A stretch of DNA of 64,000 bases from Pseudomonas fluorescens (GCF_902498195.1 NZ_CABVIY010000007.1:248001-312000), one strand, 5' to 3'; counted from the stretch's first letter, positions 24,186-33,142 are shown. Made by a program: numbers and translations. The notes: a model not told the origin generated them from the sequence alone.

Positions 24186-25844
24186 TTAGTGCGAAACCGC
24201 CCCACTCGCCCCCAGGCCAGTCTGCGAACGAACGAACTGCGGGAAGAACAGCGCACGCTCGTTGTCAGCCGCAGTGGACTTGTCAGTGATCGAGAAGAAC
24301 CAGATACCGACAAAGGCAATGATCATCGAGAACAGCGCCGGGTACTCGTACGGGAAGATCGCCTTCTCGTGATGCAGGATCTGCACCCAGATGGTTGGGC
24401 CAAGGATCATCAAGCCCACCGCACTCACCAGGCCCAACCAGCCGCCAATCATGGCGCCACGGGTGGTCAGCTTTTTCCAGTACATGGAAAGGAGCAGGAC
24501 CGGGAAGTTGCAGCTCGCCGCGATGGAGAACGCCAGGCCCACCATGAACGCGATGTTCTGGCTTTCGAACAGGATGCCCAGCGCGATTGCCAGCACCGCC
24601 AGGGCGATGGTGGTGATTTTCGAGACGCGGATTTCATCCTTCTCGTTGGCCTTGCCTTTCTTGATCACGCTGGCGTACAGGTCGTGAGACACCGCCGACG
24701 CACCGGCCAGGGTCAGGCCGGCCACTACGGCCAGGATGGTCGCGAACGCCACCGCCGAAATGAAGCCCAGGAAGATGCTGCCACCGACCGCATTGGCCAG
24801 GTGCACCGCCGCCATGTTGTTACCACCCAACAACGCACCCGCCGCATCTTTGAAGGCCGGGTTGGTGCTGACCAGCAGGATCGCGCCGAAGCCGATGATG
24901 AAGGTCAGGATGTAGAAGTAACCAATGAAGCCGGTTGCGTACAGCACGCTCTTGCGGGCTTCCTTTGCATCACTCACGGTGAAGAAGCGCATGAGGATGT
25001 GCGGCAGGCCAGCGGTACCGAACATCAGTGCCAGGCCCAGGGAGAACGCGGAGATCGGATCTTTCACCAGGCCGCCCGGGCTCATGATCGCTTCACCTTT
25101 AGGGTGAACCTTGATCGCCTCGGAGAACAGCGCGTTGAAGTCAAAGTTGACATGCTTCATCACCATCAGCGCCATGAAGGAAGCGCCGGACAGCAGCAGG
25201 ACAGCCTTGATGATCTGTACCCAGGTGGTCGCCAGCATGCCGCCGAACAGCACATAGGCGCACATCAGGATACCGACCAGGATCACCGCTACGTGGTAAT
25301 CGAGGCCGAACAGCAGCTGGATCAGCTTGCCGGCACCGACCATTTGCGCGATCAGGTAGAACGCCACCACCACCAGCGAACCGCACGCGGACAGCGAACG
25401 GATCTGGGTCTGGCCCAGGCGATAGGACGCTACGTCGGCAAAGGTGTATTTGCCCAGGTTACGCAGGCGCTCGGCGATCAGGAACAGGATGATCGGCCAA
25501 CCCACCAGGAAGCCGATCGAGTAGATCAGGCCGTCGTAGCCGGAGGTGAACACCAGCGCTGAAATACCCAGGAAGGACGCCGCCGACATGTAGTCACCGG
25601 CAATCGCCAGACCGTTCTGGAAACCGGTGATTTTGCCGCCCGCCGCATAGTAGTCGGCCGCCGACTTGTTGCGCTTGGACGCCCAGTAGGTGATGCACAG
25701 GGTTGCGCCGACGAACGCGACAAACATCACGATCGCGGAAACGTTAAGCGGTTGCTTCTGCACGGCGCCGGTCAGGGCGTCAGCGGCCCAGGCGCCAGGT
25801 GCGAAGGCTGCGATGCTCAATAGAGCCATTAGACGCCGGATCAT
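24186..25844 (-). CDS. actP: Cation/acetate symporter ActP
   Basis: A 552-residue sodium:solute symporter family protein with about 13-14 hydrophobic segments and an N-terminal signal-like segment (MIRRLMALLSIAAFAPGAWA). The sequence GKITGFQNGLAIAGDYMSAASFLGISA and GTAGLPHILMRFFTV are the SSS signatures of the ActP acetate/glycolate permease. It overlaps the upstream DUF485 gene by four bases, the arrangement known for yjcH-actP in E. coli and pseudomonads. It takes up acetate and possibly glyoxylate or glycolate; the latter is inference from the family. Confidence 0.95.
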   Translation of the reverse strand: MIRRLMALLSIAAFAPGAWAADALTGAVQKQPLNVSAIVMFVAFVGATLCITYWASKRNKSAADYYAAGGKITGFQNGLAIAGDYMSAASFLGISALVFTSGYDGLIYSIGFLVGWPIILFLIAERLRNLGKYTFADVASYRLGQTQIRSLSACGSLVVVAFYLIAQMVGAGKLIQLLFGLDYHVAVILVGILMCAYVLFGGMLATTWVQIIKAVLLLSGASFMALMVMKHVNFDFNALFSEAIKVHPKGEAIMSPGGLVKDPISAFSLGLALMFGTAGLPHILMRFFTVSDAKEARKSVLYATGFIGYFYILTFIIGFGAILLVSTNPAFKDAAGALLGGNNMAAVHLANAVGGSIFLGFISAVAFATILAVVAGLTLAGASAVSHDLYASVIKKGKANEKDEIRVSKITTIALAVLAIALGILFESQNIAFMVGLAFSIAASCNFPVLLLSMYWKKLTTRGAMIGGWLGLVSAVGLMILGPTIWVQILHHEKAIFPYEYPALFSMIIAFVGIWFFSITDKSTAADNERALFFPQFVRSQTGLGASGAVSH

Positions 25845-26152
25845 TGCTGAGCCTCCTTGAGAATCGCATTGTTCAGGTCGTCGAATTCGCCATTGGCGCG
25901 TCGCACGTAGATCCCGGTCAGGATGAAGGCCGAAACAATCAGCCCGACACCGATCGGTATACCCCAGGTAATCGAGGACTCAGGGCTTATTTTCGCCCCC
26001 AGCACCTGCGGCCCGTAGGCAATCAAAAGGATGAATCCAGAGTAAAGCCCTAGCATGACCGCCGAAAGAATCCAGGCGAATCGTTCCCTCTTGCTAACCA
26101 GCTCCTTGAAGCGCGGGCTGTTTTGAATCGAGAGGTAAATGCTGTCGTTCAT
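25841..26152 (-). CDS. yjcH: DUF485 membrane protein, partner of ActP (YjcH-like)
   Basis: A 103-residue inner-membrane protein with two hydrophobic helices and the DUF485 signature (FKELVSKRERFAWILSAVML at the start, then GIPIGVGLIVSAFILTGIYV). It is the constant upstream neighbour of actP and is probably a small accessory subunit or stabiliser of the transporter; its exact role is unknown. The stop overlaps the actP start by four bases. Confidence 0.9.
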   Translation of the reverse strand: MNDSIYLSIQNSPRFKELVSKRERFAWILSAVMLGLYSGFILLIAYGPQVLGAKISPESSITWGIPIGVGLIVSAFILTGIYVRRANGEFDDLNNAILKEAQQ

Positions 26153-26298
26153 TGTTTTTATCCTCGCAGCACAGATTTAGTTGGAACGGTATCCACTCTA
26201 TGCGGCTGCGGGGCAGGTTCCAGACGACCTTAGTCTTAGAACCACATGACGTATTCGCCATTTACCAGCAGGAAACAATTTGCAGGCCTCCAACATGA

Positions 26299-26384
26299 CT
26301 GTAGGAGCTGCCGCAGGCTGCGATCTTTTGACTTTCGCTTTAAAAGCAAGATCAAAAGATCGCAGCCTGCGGCAGCTCCTACAG
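26299..26384. repeat. Type C repeat hairpin (CTGTAGGAGCTGCCGCAGGC)
   Basis: CTGTAGGAGCTGCCGCAGGC plus TGCGATCTTTTGA and its near-perfect complement surround a short AT-rich centre, making a stem of about 35 bases. A second copy lies at 44961-45037. It is between the DUF485 promoter region and the convergent end of the binding-protein gene. Confidence 0.92.
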
Positions 26385-26406
26385 GGTATGCAGGCCTGAC
26401 CTCAGA

Positions 26407-27258
26407 TTACTTGGTCCAGTCAGCCACGCGCTCCGGGTGTTTGGCCACCCAATCCTTCGCCGCCGCTTCTGGCTTGGCGCCTTCCTGGATCGCCAGCATG
26501 ACTTCGCCGATTTCGTCTTTCGAAGACCACTGGAAGTTCTTCAGGAACTTGGCCACTTCCGGTGCCTTGGTCGCCAGTTCTTTGCTGCCGATGCTGTTCA
26601 CGGTTTCAGCCGCGCCATACACGCCTTTCGGGTCGTCCAGGAAGCGCAGTTTCCACTTGGCGAACATCCAGTGCGGCACCCAGCCTGTCACGGCAATGGA
26701 TTCGTTTTTCTTCTCGGCACGGGTCAGCTCGGCAATCATGCCGGCGCCGGAACTGGCCTTGAGCTGATAGCCGGTCAGGTCGTAGTCCTTGATGGCCTGC
26801 TCGGTCTTGAGCATCACGCCTGAACCGGCGTCGATGCCGACGATGCGTTTTTTGAAGCTGTCGTCGGTTTTCAGATCTTCAAGTGACTTCGCCTTGACGT
26901 ACTCCGGCACGATCAGGCCGATTTTCGCGTCCTTGAAGTTCGGGCCGTAGTCGACGACCTGATCCTTGTTCTTGGCCCAGTAATCGCCGTGGGTCACCGG
27001 CAGCCAGGCCGACAGCATGGCGTCGAGTTTGCCGGTGGCCACACCCTGCCACATGATGCCGGTAGCGACGGCTTGCAGCTTCACGTCATAACCGAGCTTC
27101 TGCTTGATCACTTCAGCCGCCACGTGAGTCGTTGCGACGCTGTCGGACCAGCCGTCAACGTAACCGATGCTCAAGGTCTTGGTTTCAGCGCTGGCGAGTG
27201 TGGAGCCCATCGCAAGCGCCAGAACGGCACCTGCACCTAAAAGTCGTCGCATCTTCAT
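26407..27258 (-). CDS. Glycine betaine/choline-type ABC substrate-binding protein (OpuAC domain)
   Basis: A 283-residue periplasmic binding protein with a Sec signal peptide (cleavage near Ala24, ...STLASA). The mature part is a single OpuAC domain: SIGYVDGWSDSVATTHVAAE, GIMWQGVATGKLDAMLSAWLP and AVTGWVPHWMFAKWKLRFL, the latter holding aromatic residues of the kind that cage quaternary amines. No permease or ATPase gene is adjacent. In Pseudomonas several such orphan binding proteins (CbcX, CaiX, BetX) share one core CbcWV transporter, so it probably acts in trans. Which of betaine, choline or carnitine it binds cannot be told. Confidence 0.88.
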   Translation of the reverse strand: MKMRRLLGAGAVLALAMGSTLASAETKTLSIGYVDGWSDSVATTHVAAEVIKQKLGYDVKLQAVATGIMWQGVATGKLDAMLSAWLPVTHGDYWAKNKDQVVDYGPNFKDAKIGLIVPEYVKAKSLEDLKTDDSFKKRIVGIDAGSGVMLKTEQAIKDYDLTGYQLKASSGAGMIAELTRAEKKNESIAVTGWVPHWMFAKWKLRFLDDPKGVYGAAETVNSIGSKELATKAPEVAKFLKNFQWSSKDEIGEVMLAIQEGAKPEAAAKDWVAKHPERVADWTK

Positions 27259-27600
27259 CGTTACTTCCCCGAAAGTGCTGCGCTCGACGGATGCCGAGTC
27301 GCGTCAACGTATTGTTATGGTGCACAGCGCCCCCATCACGCCCACCGCAAACCCGATCGATCATCAGCGCGATTTATCAACGAGGGTACTGACGCCTCGA
27401 TAATCAACCTGACGCTCGTGGCGACCTTTTCTGCCAGCGACCTCAAGGCATCGAGAAACGACATCAGAACGCCATTAATCCCGCGCCAGACATACGCCTC
27501 AGGCAATCCGCCCGAACTTTGCATGTCAAATTCATGCGGGCCACCAAGCCCGCGACAAATGCAGGTAACATGCGCCGCTTTGCTCCCAGACGGCCTGACC
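27259..27600. other. Divergent upstream region of the binding-protein and GH17 genes
   Basis: A 342-base gap with the promoter regions of two divergent genes. An open frame in phase with the GH17 gene extends through it from 27418, but its composition and the lack of a signal or ribosome site speak against translation. I see no clear repeat, promoter pair or RNA. Confidence 0.5.
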
Positions 27601-29169
27601 ATGCCCGCGACATTTCGCTTTCCTTTTTTTGCTTATCTGTTCGCCTGCCTGCTGGGGCTTTTTGCCCTCTGTGGCTTCTGGTATGGGCTCGGCAAGCCAG
27701 TGATCCTGCCGGACGCCGCGACCCCGACGCACAAGCTGCAATGCGCGTCCTACACCCCGTTCGACAAGGACCAATCGCCGTTCGACGTGCCGTTCAACCT
27801 GCGCCCCGAGCGCATGGACGCCGACCTCGCACTACTGGCAAAGAACTTCGAGTGTATCCGCACCTACTCCATGACCGGCCTCGATGCCCTGCCCGATCTG
27901 GCGCGCAAGCACGGGTTGAAGCTGATGATCGGCGCCTGGGTCAACAGCAATCCGGTGGACACCGAAAAAGAAGTCGACTTGCTGATCGCCTCGGCCAACG
28001 CCAACCCGGACGTGGTGACCGCGGTGATCGTCGGCAACGAAACCCTGCTGCGCAAGGAACTCACCGGCGCGCAACTGGCCAGGCTGATCACCAAAGTCAA
28101 AAGCCAGGTCAAACAGCCCGTCACCTATGCCGACGTCTGGGAGTTCTGGCTCAAGCACCCGGAAATCGCACCGGCGGTGGATTTCCTGACCATTCACTTG
28201 CTGCCGTACTGGGAAGATGACCCTTCCAACATCGACGCGGCGCTGCAACACGTGGCCGAAGTCCGCCAGGTGTTCGGCAACAAGTTCGCGCCCAAGGACG
28301 TGATGATCGGTGAAACCGGCTGGCCGAGCGAAGGCCGCCAGCGTGAAACAGCGCTGCCGAGCCGGGTCAATGAAGCCAAGTTCATTCGCGGTTTTGTCGC
28401 CATGGCCGAGCAGCAAGGCTGGCACTACAACCTGATCGAGGCCTTCGACCAACCCTGGAAACGCGCCAGCGAAGGTGCGGTGGGCGGGTATTGGGGGCTG
28501 TTCGATGCCGATCGCCAGGACAAGGGCGTACTGGCCGGGCCAGTGACGAACGTGCCGTACTGGTCGCAGTGGCTGGCAGTCGGTGCCTTGATTTTTGTCG
28601 GCGCGCTGTTCCTTGGCGGTCGTGTGCGCAGCACTCGCTCGGCGCTTGTGTTGCCGTTGCTGGGCGCCCTGGCCGCTTGCTCGATTGGCGCCTGGGGCGA
28701 TCTGGCGCGGGTCACCACGCGGTTTACCAGCGAGTGGTTGTGGGTCGCCCTGCTGACCGCATTGAACCTGCTGGTGCTGGCCCACGCCGCGCTGACCTTA
28801 AGCCCTCGTACCGGTTGGCGTGGACGGGCATTCAACGTGCTCGAACGTCGATCAGGCTGGTTGTTGGCAGTGGCCGGGTTCGCGGCGGCGGTCACGATGC
28901 TGGAACTGGTGTTCGACCCGCGCTATCGCAGCTTCCCGAGCGTGGCATTCATCGTGCCCGCGCTGGTCTACCTGTGCCGCCCGGTGAGCGTGCCGCGCCG
29001 GGAAATCGCCTTGCTGACCTTCATCATCGGCGCCGGCATTGCGCCGCAGCTGTATCGCGAAGGGCTGGAGAACCAGCAGGCCTGGGGTTGGGCGCTGGTG
29101 AGCGGGTTGATGGTGGCGGCGTTGTGGAGGAGTTTGCGGGTTCGCAAGAGTTGCACTAGCGCCGATTAA
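27601..29169 (+). CDS. Membrane-bound GH17 family beta-(1,3)-glucosyltransferase-like protein
   Basis: A 522-residue protein. An N-terminal membrane helix (residues 8-32) is followed by a glycoside hydrolase 17 domain (about 45-335) and then seven or so C-terminal hydrophobic segments. The two catalytic glutamates are visible: Glu147 in VIVGNETLL as acid/base and Glu238 in MIGETGWPSEG as nucleophile. Pseudomonas enzymes of this single-domain plus membrane layout have been described as non-Leloir glucanosyltransferases that branch or elongate beta-(1,3)-glucans, related to the N-terminal part of NdvB. It lacks the GT2 synthase domain of NdvB, so it would remodel, not make, glucan. The start MPATFRFPFF is preferred to an upstream ATG 61 codons earlier. 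Confidence 0.82.
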   Translation: MPATFRFPFFAYLFACLLGLFALCGFWYGLGKPVILPDAATPTHKLQCASYTPFDKDQSPFDVPFNLRPERMDADLALLAKNFECIRTYSMTGLDALPDLARKHGLKLMIGAWVNSNPVDTEKEVDLLIASANANPDVVTAVIVGNETLLRKELTGAQLARLITKVKSQVKQPVTYADVWEFWLKHPEIAPAVDFLTIHLLPYWEDDPSNIDAALQHVAEVRQVFGNKFAPKDVMIGETGWPSEGRQRETALPSRVNEAKFIRGFVAMAEQQGWHYNLIEAFDQPWKRASEGAVGGYWGLFDADRQDKGVLAGPVTNVPYWSQWLAVGALIFVGALFLGGRVRSTRSALVLPLLGALAACSIGAWGDLARVTTRFTSEWLWVALLTALNLLVLAHAALTLSPRTGWRGRAFNVLERRSGWLLAVAGFAAAVTMLELVFDPRYRSFPSVAFIVPALVYLCRPVSVPRREIALLTFIIGAGIAPQLYREGLENQQAWGWALVSGLMVAALWRSLRVRKSCTSAD

Positions 29170-29172
29170 ACA

Positions 29173-30246
29173 CTAGAAAGACCGTCGTCTTCCGACTGAC
29201 CGAATTTTAGCGATGTGCTCTTGGAGGTCCCGGGGATACCTGGCGAAGTATTGATTCTTCACATGGTCTAACGCGGCTTGCGAGCTATCAACCCTGCGTT
29301 GAGCAAAAACAAGCCGCTTGTAATCCCGTTGATTGACAATGTCTGACGGATTGAAGTTTTCCACTTCGATTGTTCCATCTTTTCTCCTTGGCGGGGATGC
29401 GACAAAACGCTCAAGCACTGAGTACTGCTCATTGGCGGAATCCAGGACTTCTTGCGCTTGCATCCTCTCTGCCAGTGCGTGCTTCAGCTTTCCTAGATCA
29501 CTTGACTGCGGAAGCGCCAAATCCAGCGCTTCAATCCGAGAAGTATGCAAATGCTCAAAATTTGAAATCGAGCGTGCAGAGTTTTGCGTGCCAAGGTTTT
29601 CAAGTTTTTTGGCTGAAGAAGATAATTTGTTTACGCCCTTACTGACGAGATCAGATGCAGCATTGCCCGCGGTGAGCGCCCGAAACCTAAAAAAAGAAGC
29701 AAGCACGAGACTGTGTCCACTAGGATCCACAAAATTGACCGGATCCCCCCCACAGTAGGCATACGCATTTATCCCACCCATCTCAAACGGGCTCAAATCA
29801 TCCGGGCTATTGAATCTATTCAAAACCGAATTGAACGCGCGGTATCCCTTTCCGAGCAGATAGTGCCCAGTCATCCCATCCCGGCGTTCACCGGTGAACC
29901 CCAAGAGACTGATCAAGCCACTTTCAGGGGAACGATGACCAAAGGCCGAATAAGCGATCTGCTGATGCTGACCAGCTGCGACAGTATGCAAAACCGAGCC
30001 CTGAAGATCCGTCGCCAGTAGCGCGCAATCAACCTTCCCCGCCTCACGCTTTTGCTGCGCCAGCACCTGGGTTCCATGCTCAAAAAAGGAGTGTTGCGTC
30101 CCCCCCTGAATTTCAGTGGCCAACCGATCGTTTCGGTAAAAGCGCTGAATGCTCTGCTGACTCATAGGCGCACAACTCGCCAGTCGATCAGTCGGGTCGT
30201 ACTGATAGCGGCATAACACCGTTAGTGGCTCATCCGTCATGACCAT
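29173..30246 (-). CDS. Orphan Rhs-core protein with variable C-terminal tail
   Basis: A 357-residue protein. Residues 9-178 resemble the last YD repeats and the core of Rhs proteins: LCRYQYDPTDRLASC at the start, then GFTGERRDGMTGHYLLGKGY, RFNSPDDLSPFEMGGINAYA and the closing GDPVNFVDPSGH (core about residues 95-178). The remaining 179 residues are unlike the core, rich in Lys/Arg and Ser, with helical heptad-like parts; the DNA there is visibly more AT-rich. In large Rhs toxins the segment after DPxG is the polymorphic toxin domain. Here there is no shell, no signal peptide, no VgrG/PAAR neighbour and no same-strand downstream immunity gene. Function is unknown. Confidence 0.75.
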   Translation of the reverse strand: MVMTDEPLTVLCRYQYDPTDRLASCAPMSQQSIQRFYRNDRLATEIQGGTQHSFFEHGTQVLAQQKREAGKVDCALLATDLQGSVLHTVAAGQHQQIAYSAFGHRSPESGLISLLGFTGERRDGMTGHYLLGKGYRAFNSVLNRFNSPDDLSPFEMGGINAYAYCGGDPVNFVDPSGHSLVLASFFRFRALTAGNAASDLVSKGVNKLSSSAKKLENLGTQNSARSISNFEHLHTSRIEALDLALPQSSDLGKLKHALAERMQAQEVLDSANEQYSVLERFVASPPRRKDGTIEVENFNPSDIVNQRDYKRLVFAQRRVDSSQAALDHVKNQYFARYPRDLQEHIAKIRSVGRRRSF

Positions 30247-30368
30247 GCTCCGTTTCTTATCCAGGGGTTTGGATTTCTAGATTCGGAGTAAACCGGACGA
30301 CTGTCTACTATCAGAACTGATAGGGAAAGAGATCTGCCAGTGGGATCTACAGCGTGGCTGATGGCCTC

Positions 30369-30458
30369 TTCGCGGGCAAGCCCGCTCCCACAGTTGCTCA
30401 GCGAATACAGAATTTGTGTACGGCGAAGACTCCTGTGGGAGCGTGGCTTGCCCGCGAA
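30369..30458. repeat. Diverged REP pair (type A variant)
   Basis: TTCGCGGGCAAGCCCGCTCC and a complement with GTGGCTTGCCCGCGAA; the central base pair of the REP differs (CGGGC instead of CGAGC) on both arms, showing compensatory change. Confidence 0.85.
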
Positions 30459-30467
30459 GACCGACTA

Positions 30468-30836
30468 TCAGGCGCCGCCAGACGCCCTGACCAATCGCAA
30501 CCCCGCAATCACCACCGCAAACACCGCCAGCGTCGTGTTGTACAGCGCCAGCGCCGGAAACCCGAGCACCAGCGCCAGCACCGCCAGCCACCACCCTGCC
30601 CGCCCTGGCAGCATGAAACCGATCACGGCGGCGACCAATGCGCTCCAGCCCAGGATCCCGAAGTGAATCATCAGGCCCAGGTTCGCACGGACCTGGCATT
30701 CCCAGCGACTCGCCTCATCCACGCAGAGGCCCACCCACTGCGCATCTTCCATGAATCCATAACGCGCGCCATAACTGGCGGCCAGCCATAACGGCAGCAA
30801 AACGAGCAGCAGAATCACGGGCAGACGGCGGGACAT
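30468..30836 (-). CDS. Hypothetical membrane protein
   Basis: A 122-residue protein with an N-terminal hydrophobic helix (residues 4-20), a short loop containing two cysteines (LCVDEASRWECQVRANLG) and about three more hydrophobic segments, so probably four membrane helices with the Cys loop outside. I do not recognise a named family. The start at MSRRLPVILLL is favoured over a Met four codons earlier. It stands alone between a REP pair and the divergent hydrolase-mlaA operon. Role unknown. Confidence 0.7.
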   Translation of the reverse strand: MSRRLPVILLLVLLPLWLAASYGARYGFMEDAQWVGLCVDEASRWECQVRANLGLMIHFGILGWSALVAAVIGFMLPGRAGWWLAVLALVLGFPALALYNTTLAVFAVVIAGLRLVRASGGA

Positions 30837-31058
30837 GGAGCACTCCAATAAGCGAAAACGGCGCCCAGCTTAATCGCCCGACAGCCTTAGGCAAGCGCTA
30901 ACAACAGTTAACTGGTCATCCCCTCGTCGCAAAGTGTATCGTCCAGCTACTATTACTCCGAATTAGGCCTGTTTGGTGCCGATGCATGGCACTTTGGCGC
31001 AAATCCAGTGGTCATAGCCTGCGAACTTCATTCGGCACCTTTTCTAAGGGATTTAGTC

Positions 31059-32357
31059 ATGCTCCGTTCTTTGCGCTTCGCCGCTCTGTTTAGCGGCCTA
31101 ATATTGAGTGCGTCCGCACTGGCGGTCGACATCGACGCCGCCAGTTATGGCTACCCTTTGACCAACCCGTTTGAAGCGACCATCGCCACGACGCCGCCGG
31201 ACCTGCGCCCGGACCTGCCGCTCGATGACGACATCGATCAATCGGACCGCACCGTCACGTTGCGCCCGGAGCGCCAATTCGAGCTGCCTGACAACTTCTG
31301 GGCGGTCAAGAAACTCACCTACCGCATCGCCACCCAGGACAAACCCGCACCGCTGATTTTCCTGATCGCCGGTACCGGCGCGCGCTATGACAGCAGCCTG
31401 AATGAGTACCTGAAGAAGCTTTACTACAAGGCCGGCTACCACGTGGTGCAACTGTCGTCGCCCACCAGTTTCGACTTCATCAGCGCCGCCTCGCGCTTTG
31501 CCACGCCCGGCATCACCAAGGACGACGCCGAAGACATGTACCGGGTGATGCAGGCCGTGCGCGCGCAAAACCCGAAACTGCCGGTGACCGATTACTACCT
31601 GACGGGCTACAGCCTGGGGGCGCTGGACGCGGCCTTCGTCGCGCACCTGGACGAAACCCGCCGCAGCTTCAACTTCAAGAAGGTCCTGCTGCTCAATCCG
31701 CCGGTCAATCTCTACACCTCGATCACCAACCTGGACAGACTGGTCCAGACCGAGGTCAAGGGCATCACCAACACCACCACTTTCTATGAGCTGGTGCTGA
31801 ACAAACTGACCCGATACTTCCAGCAGAAGGGCTACATCGATCTCAACGATGCCCTGCTCTACGACTTCCAGCAGTCCAAGCAGCACCTGACCAACGAACA
31901 GATGGCCATGCTGATCGGCACCTCGTTCCGCTTCTCGGCAGCCGACATTGCCTTTACCTCCGACCTGATCAACCGCCGCGGCCTCATCACTCCACCGAAA
32001 ACGCCAATCACCGAAGGCACCAGCCTCACGCCCTACCTCAAGCGTGCGCTGCAGTGCGACTTCGATTGCTACATCACCGAACAAGTCATTCCGATGTGGC
32101 GCGCTCGCACCGATGGCGGCAGCCTGCTGCAACTGATCGACCAGGTGAGCCTGTATGCGCTTGAGGACTACCTGCACAACAGCCCGAAAATCGCCGTCAT
32201 GCACAACGCCGACGACGTGATCCTCGGTCCGGGCGACCTTGGTTTCCTGCGCAAGACGTTTGGCGATCGCCTGACCATTTACCCGCTGGGCGGCCACTGC
32301 GGCAACCTTAACTACCGCGTCAACAGCGACGCCATGCTGGAGTTCTTCCGTGGCTAA
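31059..32357 (+). CDS. Exported alpha/beta hydrolase-like protein, coupled to mlaA
   Basis: A 432-residue protein with a signal peptide (MLRSLRFAALFSGLILSASALA). The body has the alpha/beta hydrolase layout: an oxyanion-type LIFLIAGTGARYDSS, the nucleophile elbow LTGYSLGALDAAF with Ser185, a late Asp in HNADDVILGPGD and a His in YPLGGHCGNLNY. It therefore looks like a periplasmic serine hydrolase, possibly a lipase or phospholipase; the substrate is unknown. Its last eight bases overlap the GTG start of mlaA, so the two products are made together and may act on the same membrane lipids. The start MLRSLR is chosen because it opens the signal peptide. Confidence 0.8.
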   Translation: MLRSLRFAALFSGLILSASALAVDIDAASYGYPLTNPFEATIATTPPDLRPDLPLDDDIDQSDRTVTLRPERQFELPDNFWAVKKLTYRIATQDKPAPLIFLIAGTGARYDSSLNEYLKKLYYKAGYHVVQLSSPTSFDFISAASRFATPGITKDDAEDMYRVMQAVRAQNPKLPVTDYYLTGYSLGALDAAFVAHLDETRRSFNFKKVLLLNPPVNLYTSITNLDRLVQTEVKGITNTTTFYELVLNKLTRYFQQKGYIDLNDALLYDFQQSKQHLTNEQMAMLIGTSFRFSAADIAFTSDLINRRGLITPPKTPITEGTSLTPYLKRALQCDFDCYITEQVIPMWRARTDGGSLLQLIDQVSLYALEDYLHNSPKIAVMHNADDVILGPGDLGFLRKTFGDRLTIYPLGGHCGNLNYRVNSDAMLEFFRG

Positions 32358-33138
32358 ATACCTCCTGCTCATCGCCGCGTTACTCTGCGCAACCGCTGCC
32401 AATGCCGACAACAGCAAAGCCAACGCCCCGGTGGTCGTCGACAGCGACGGCTTCAAGGAGCCTCTGAGCAAGCTCAAGTTCAACCCGGGGCTGGATCAGC
32501 GCGAGTTCGAGCGCTCGACCCTCAGCGCGCTGAACGTCTATGACCCGCTGGAAGAGTGGAACCGTCGCGTTTACCACTTCAACTACCGGTTCGATCAATG
32601 GGTGTTCCTGCCGGTGGTCGATGGCTATCGCTACATCACGCCAAGCTTCCTGCGCACCGGTGTCAGCAACTTCTTCAACAACCTCGGCGACGTGCCGAAC
32701 CTGCTCAACAGCCTGTTGCAGTTCAAGGGCCAGCGCTCGATGGAAATCACCGGGCGACTGCTGCTCAACACCACCATCGGCATCGCCGGCCTGTGGGACC
32801 CGGCCACGGCCATGGGCCTGCCGCGCCAGAACGAAGACTTCGGCCAGACCCTGGGCTTCTATGGCGTACCCGGCGGCGCCTACTTTGTGCTGCCGATCCT
32901 CGGTCCTTCGAACCTGCGCGACACGGGCGGGCTGGTGGTCGACTTCAGCGCCGAGAACGCGATCAACTTCCTCAACGTTGCCGAAGTCAGCTCCAACCAT
33001 CCGGAAGTGTGGATCCTGCGCGGTGTCGACAAGCGCTATCAGACCAGCTTCCGCTATGGCCAGCTGAACTCACCGTTCGAGTACGAGAAGGTGCGCTACG
33101 TGTACACCGAATCGCGCAAGTTGCAGATTGCCGAGTAA
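32350..33138 (+). CDS. mlaA: MlaA/VacJ family outer-membrane lipid asymmetry protein
   Basis: A 262-residue MlaA homologue. MlaA removes mislocalised phospholipids from the outer leaflet of the outer membrane and passes them to MlaC. Family motifs seen are YDPLEEWNRRVYHFNYRFDQ, GVSNFFNNLGDVPNLLNSLL and GLPRQNEDFGQTLGFYGVP with LGPSNLRDTGGL. The start is a GTG overlapping the hydrolase gene by eight bases. Unlike E. coli MlaA it has no lipobox: the only Cys in the signal (Cys13) is not in an L-x-[AG]-C context, and cleavage after ANA19 by signal peptidase I is likely. The rest of the mla system is not nearby. Confidence 0.92.
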   Translation: MAKYLLLIAALLCATAANADNSKANAPVVVDSDGFKEPLSKLKFNPGLDQREFERSTLSALNVYDPLEEWNRRVYHFNYRFDQWVFLPVVDGYRYITPSFLRTGVSNFFNNLGDVPNLLNSLLQFKGQRSMEITGRLLLNTTIGIAGLWDPATAMGLPRQNEDFGQTLGFYGVPGGAYFVLPILGPSNLRDTGGLVVDFSAENAINFLNVAEVSSNHPEVWILRGVDKRYQTSFRYGQLNSPFEYEKVRYVYTESRKLQIAE

Positions 33139-33142
33139 ATAA

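Noticed and set aside
26207..26222. sigma54-like TGG-N11-GCA element upstream of the DUF485-actP genes (minus strand)
   Set aside because: Only the GG and GC invariant bases match; CA and TT of the consensus do not, so it is within chance expectation.
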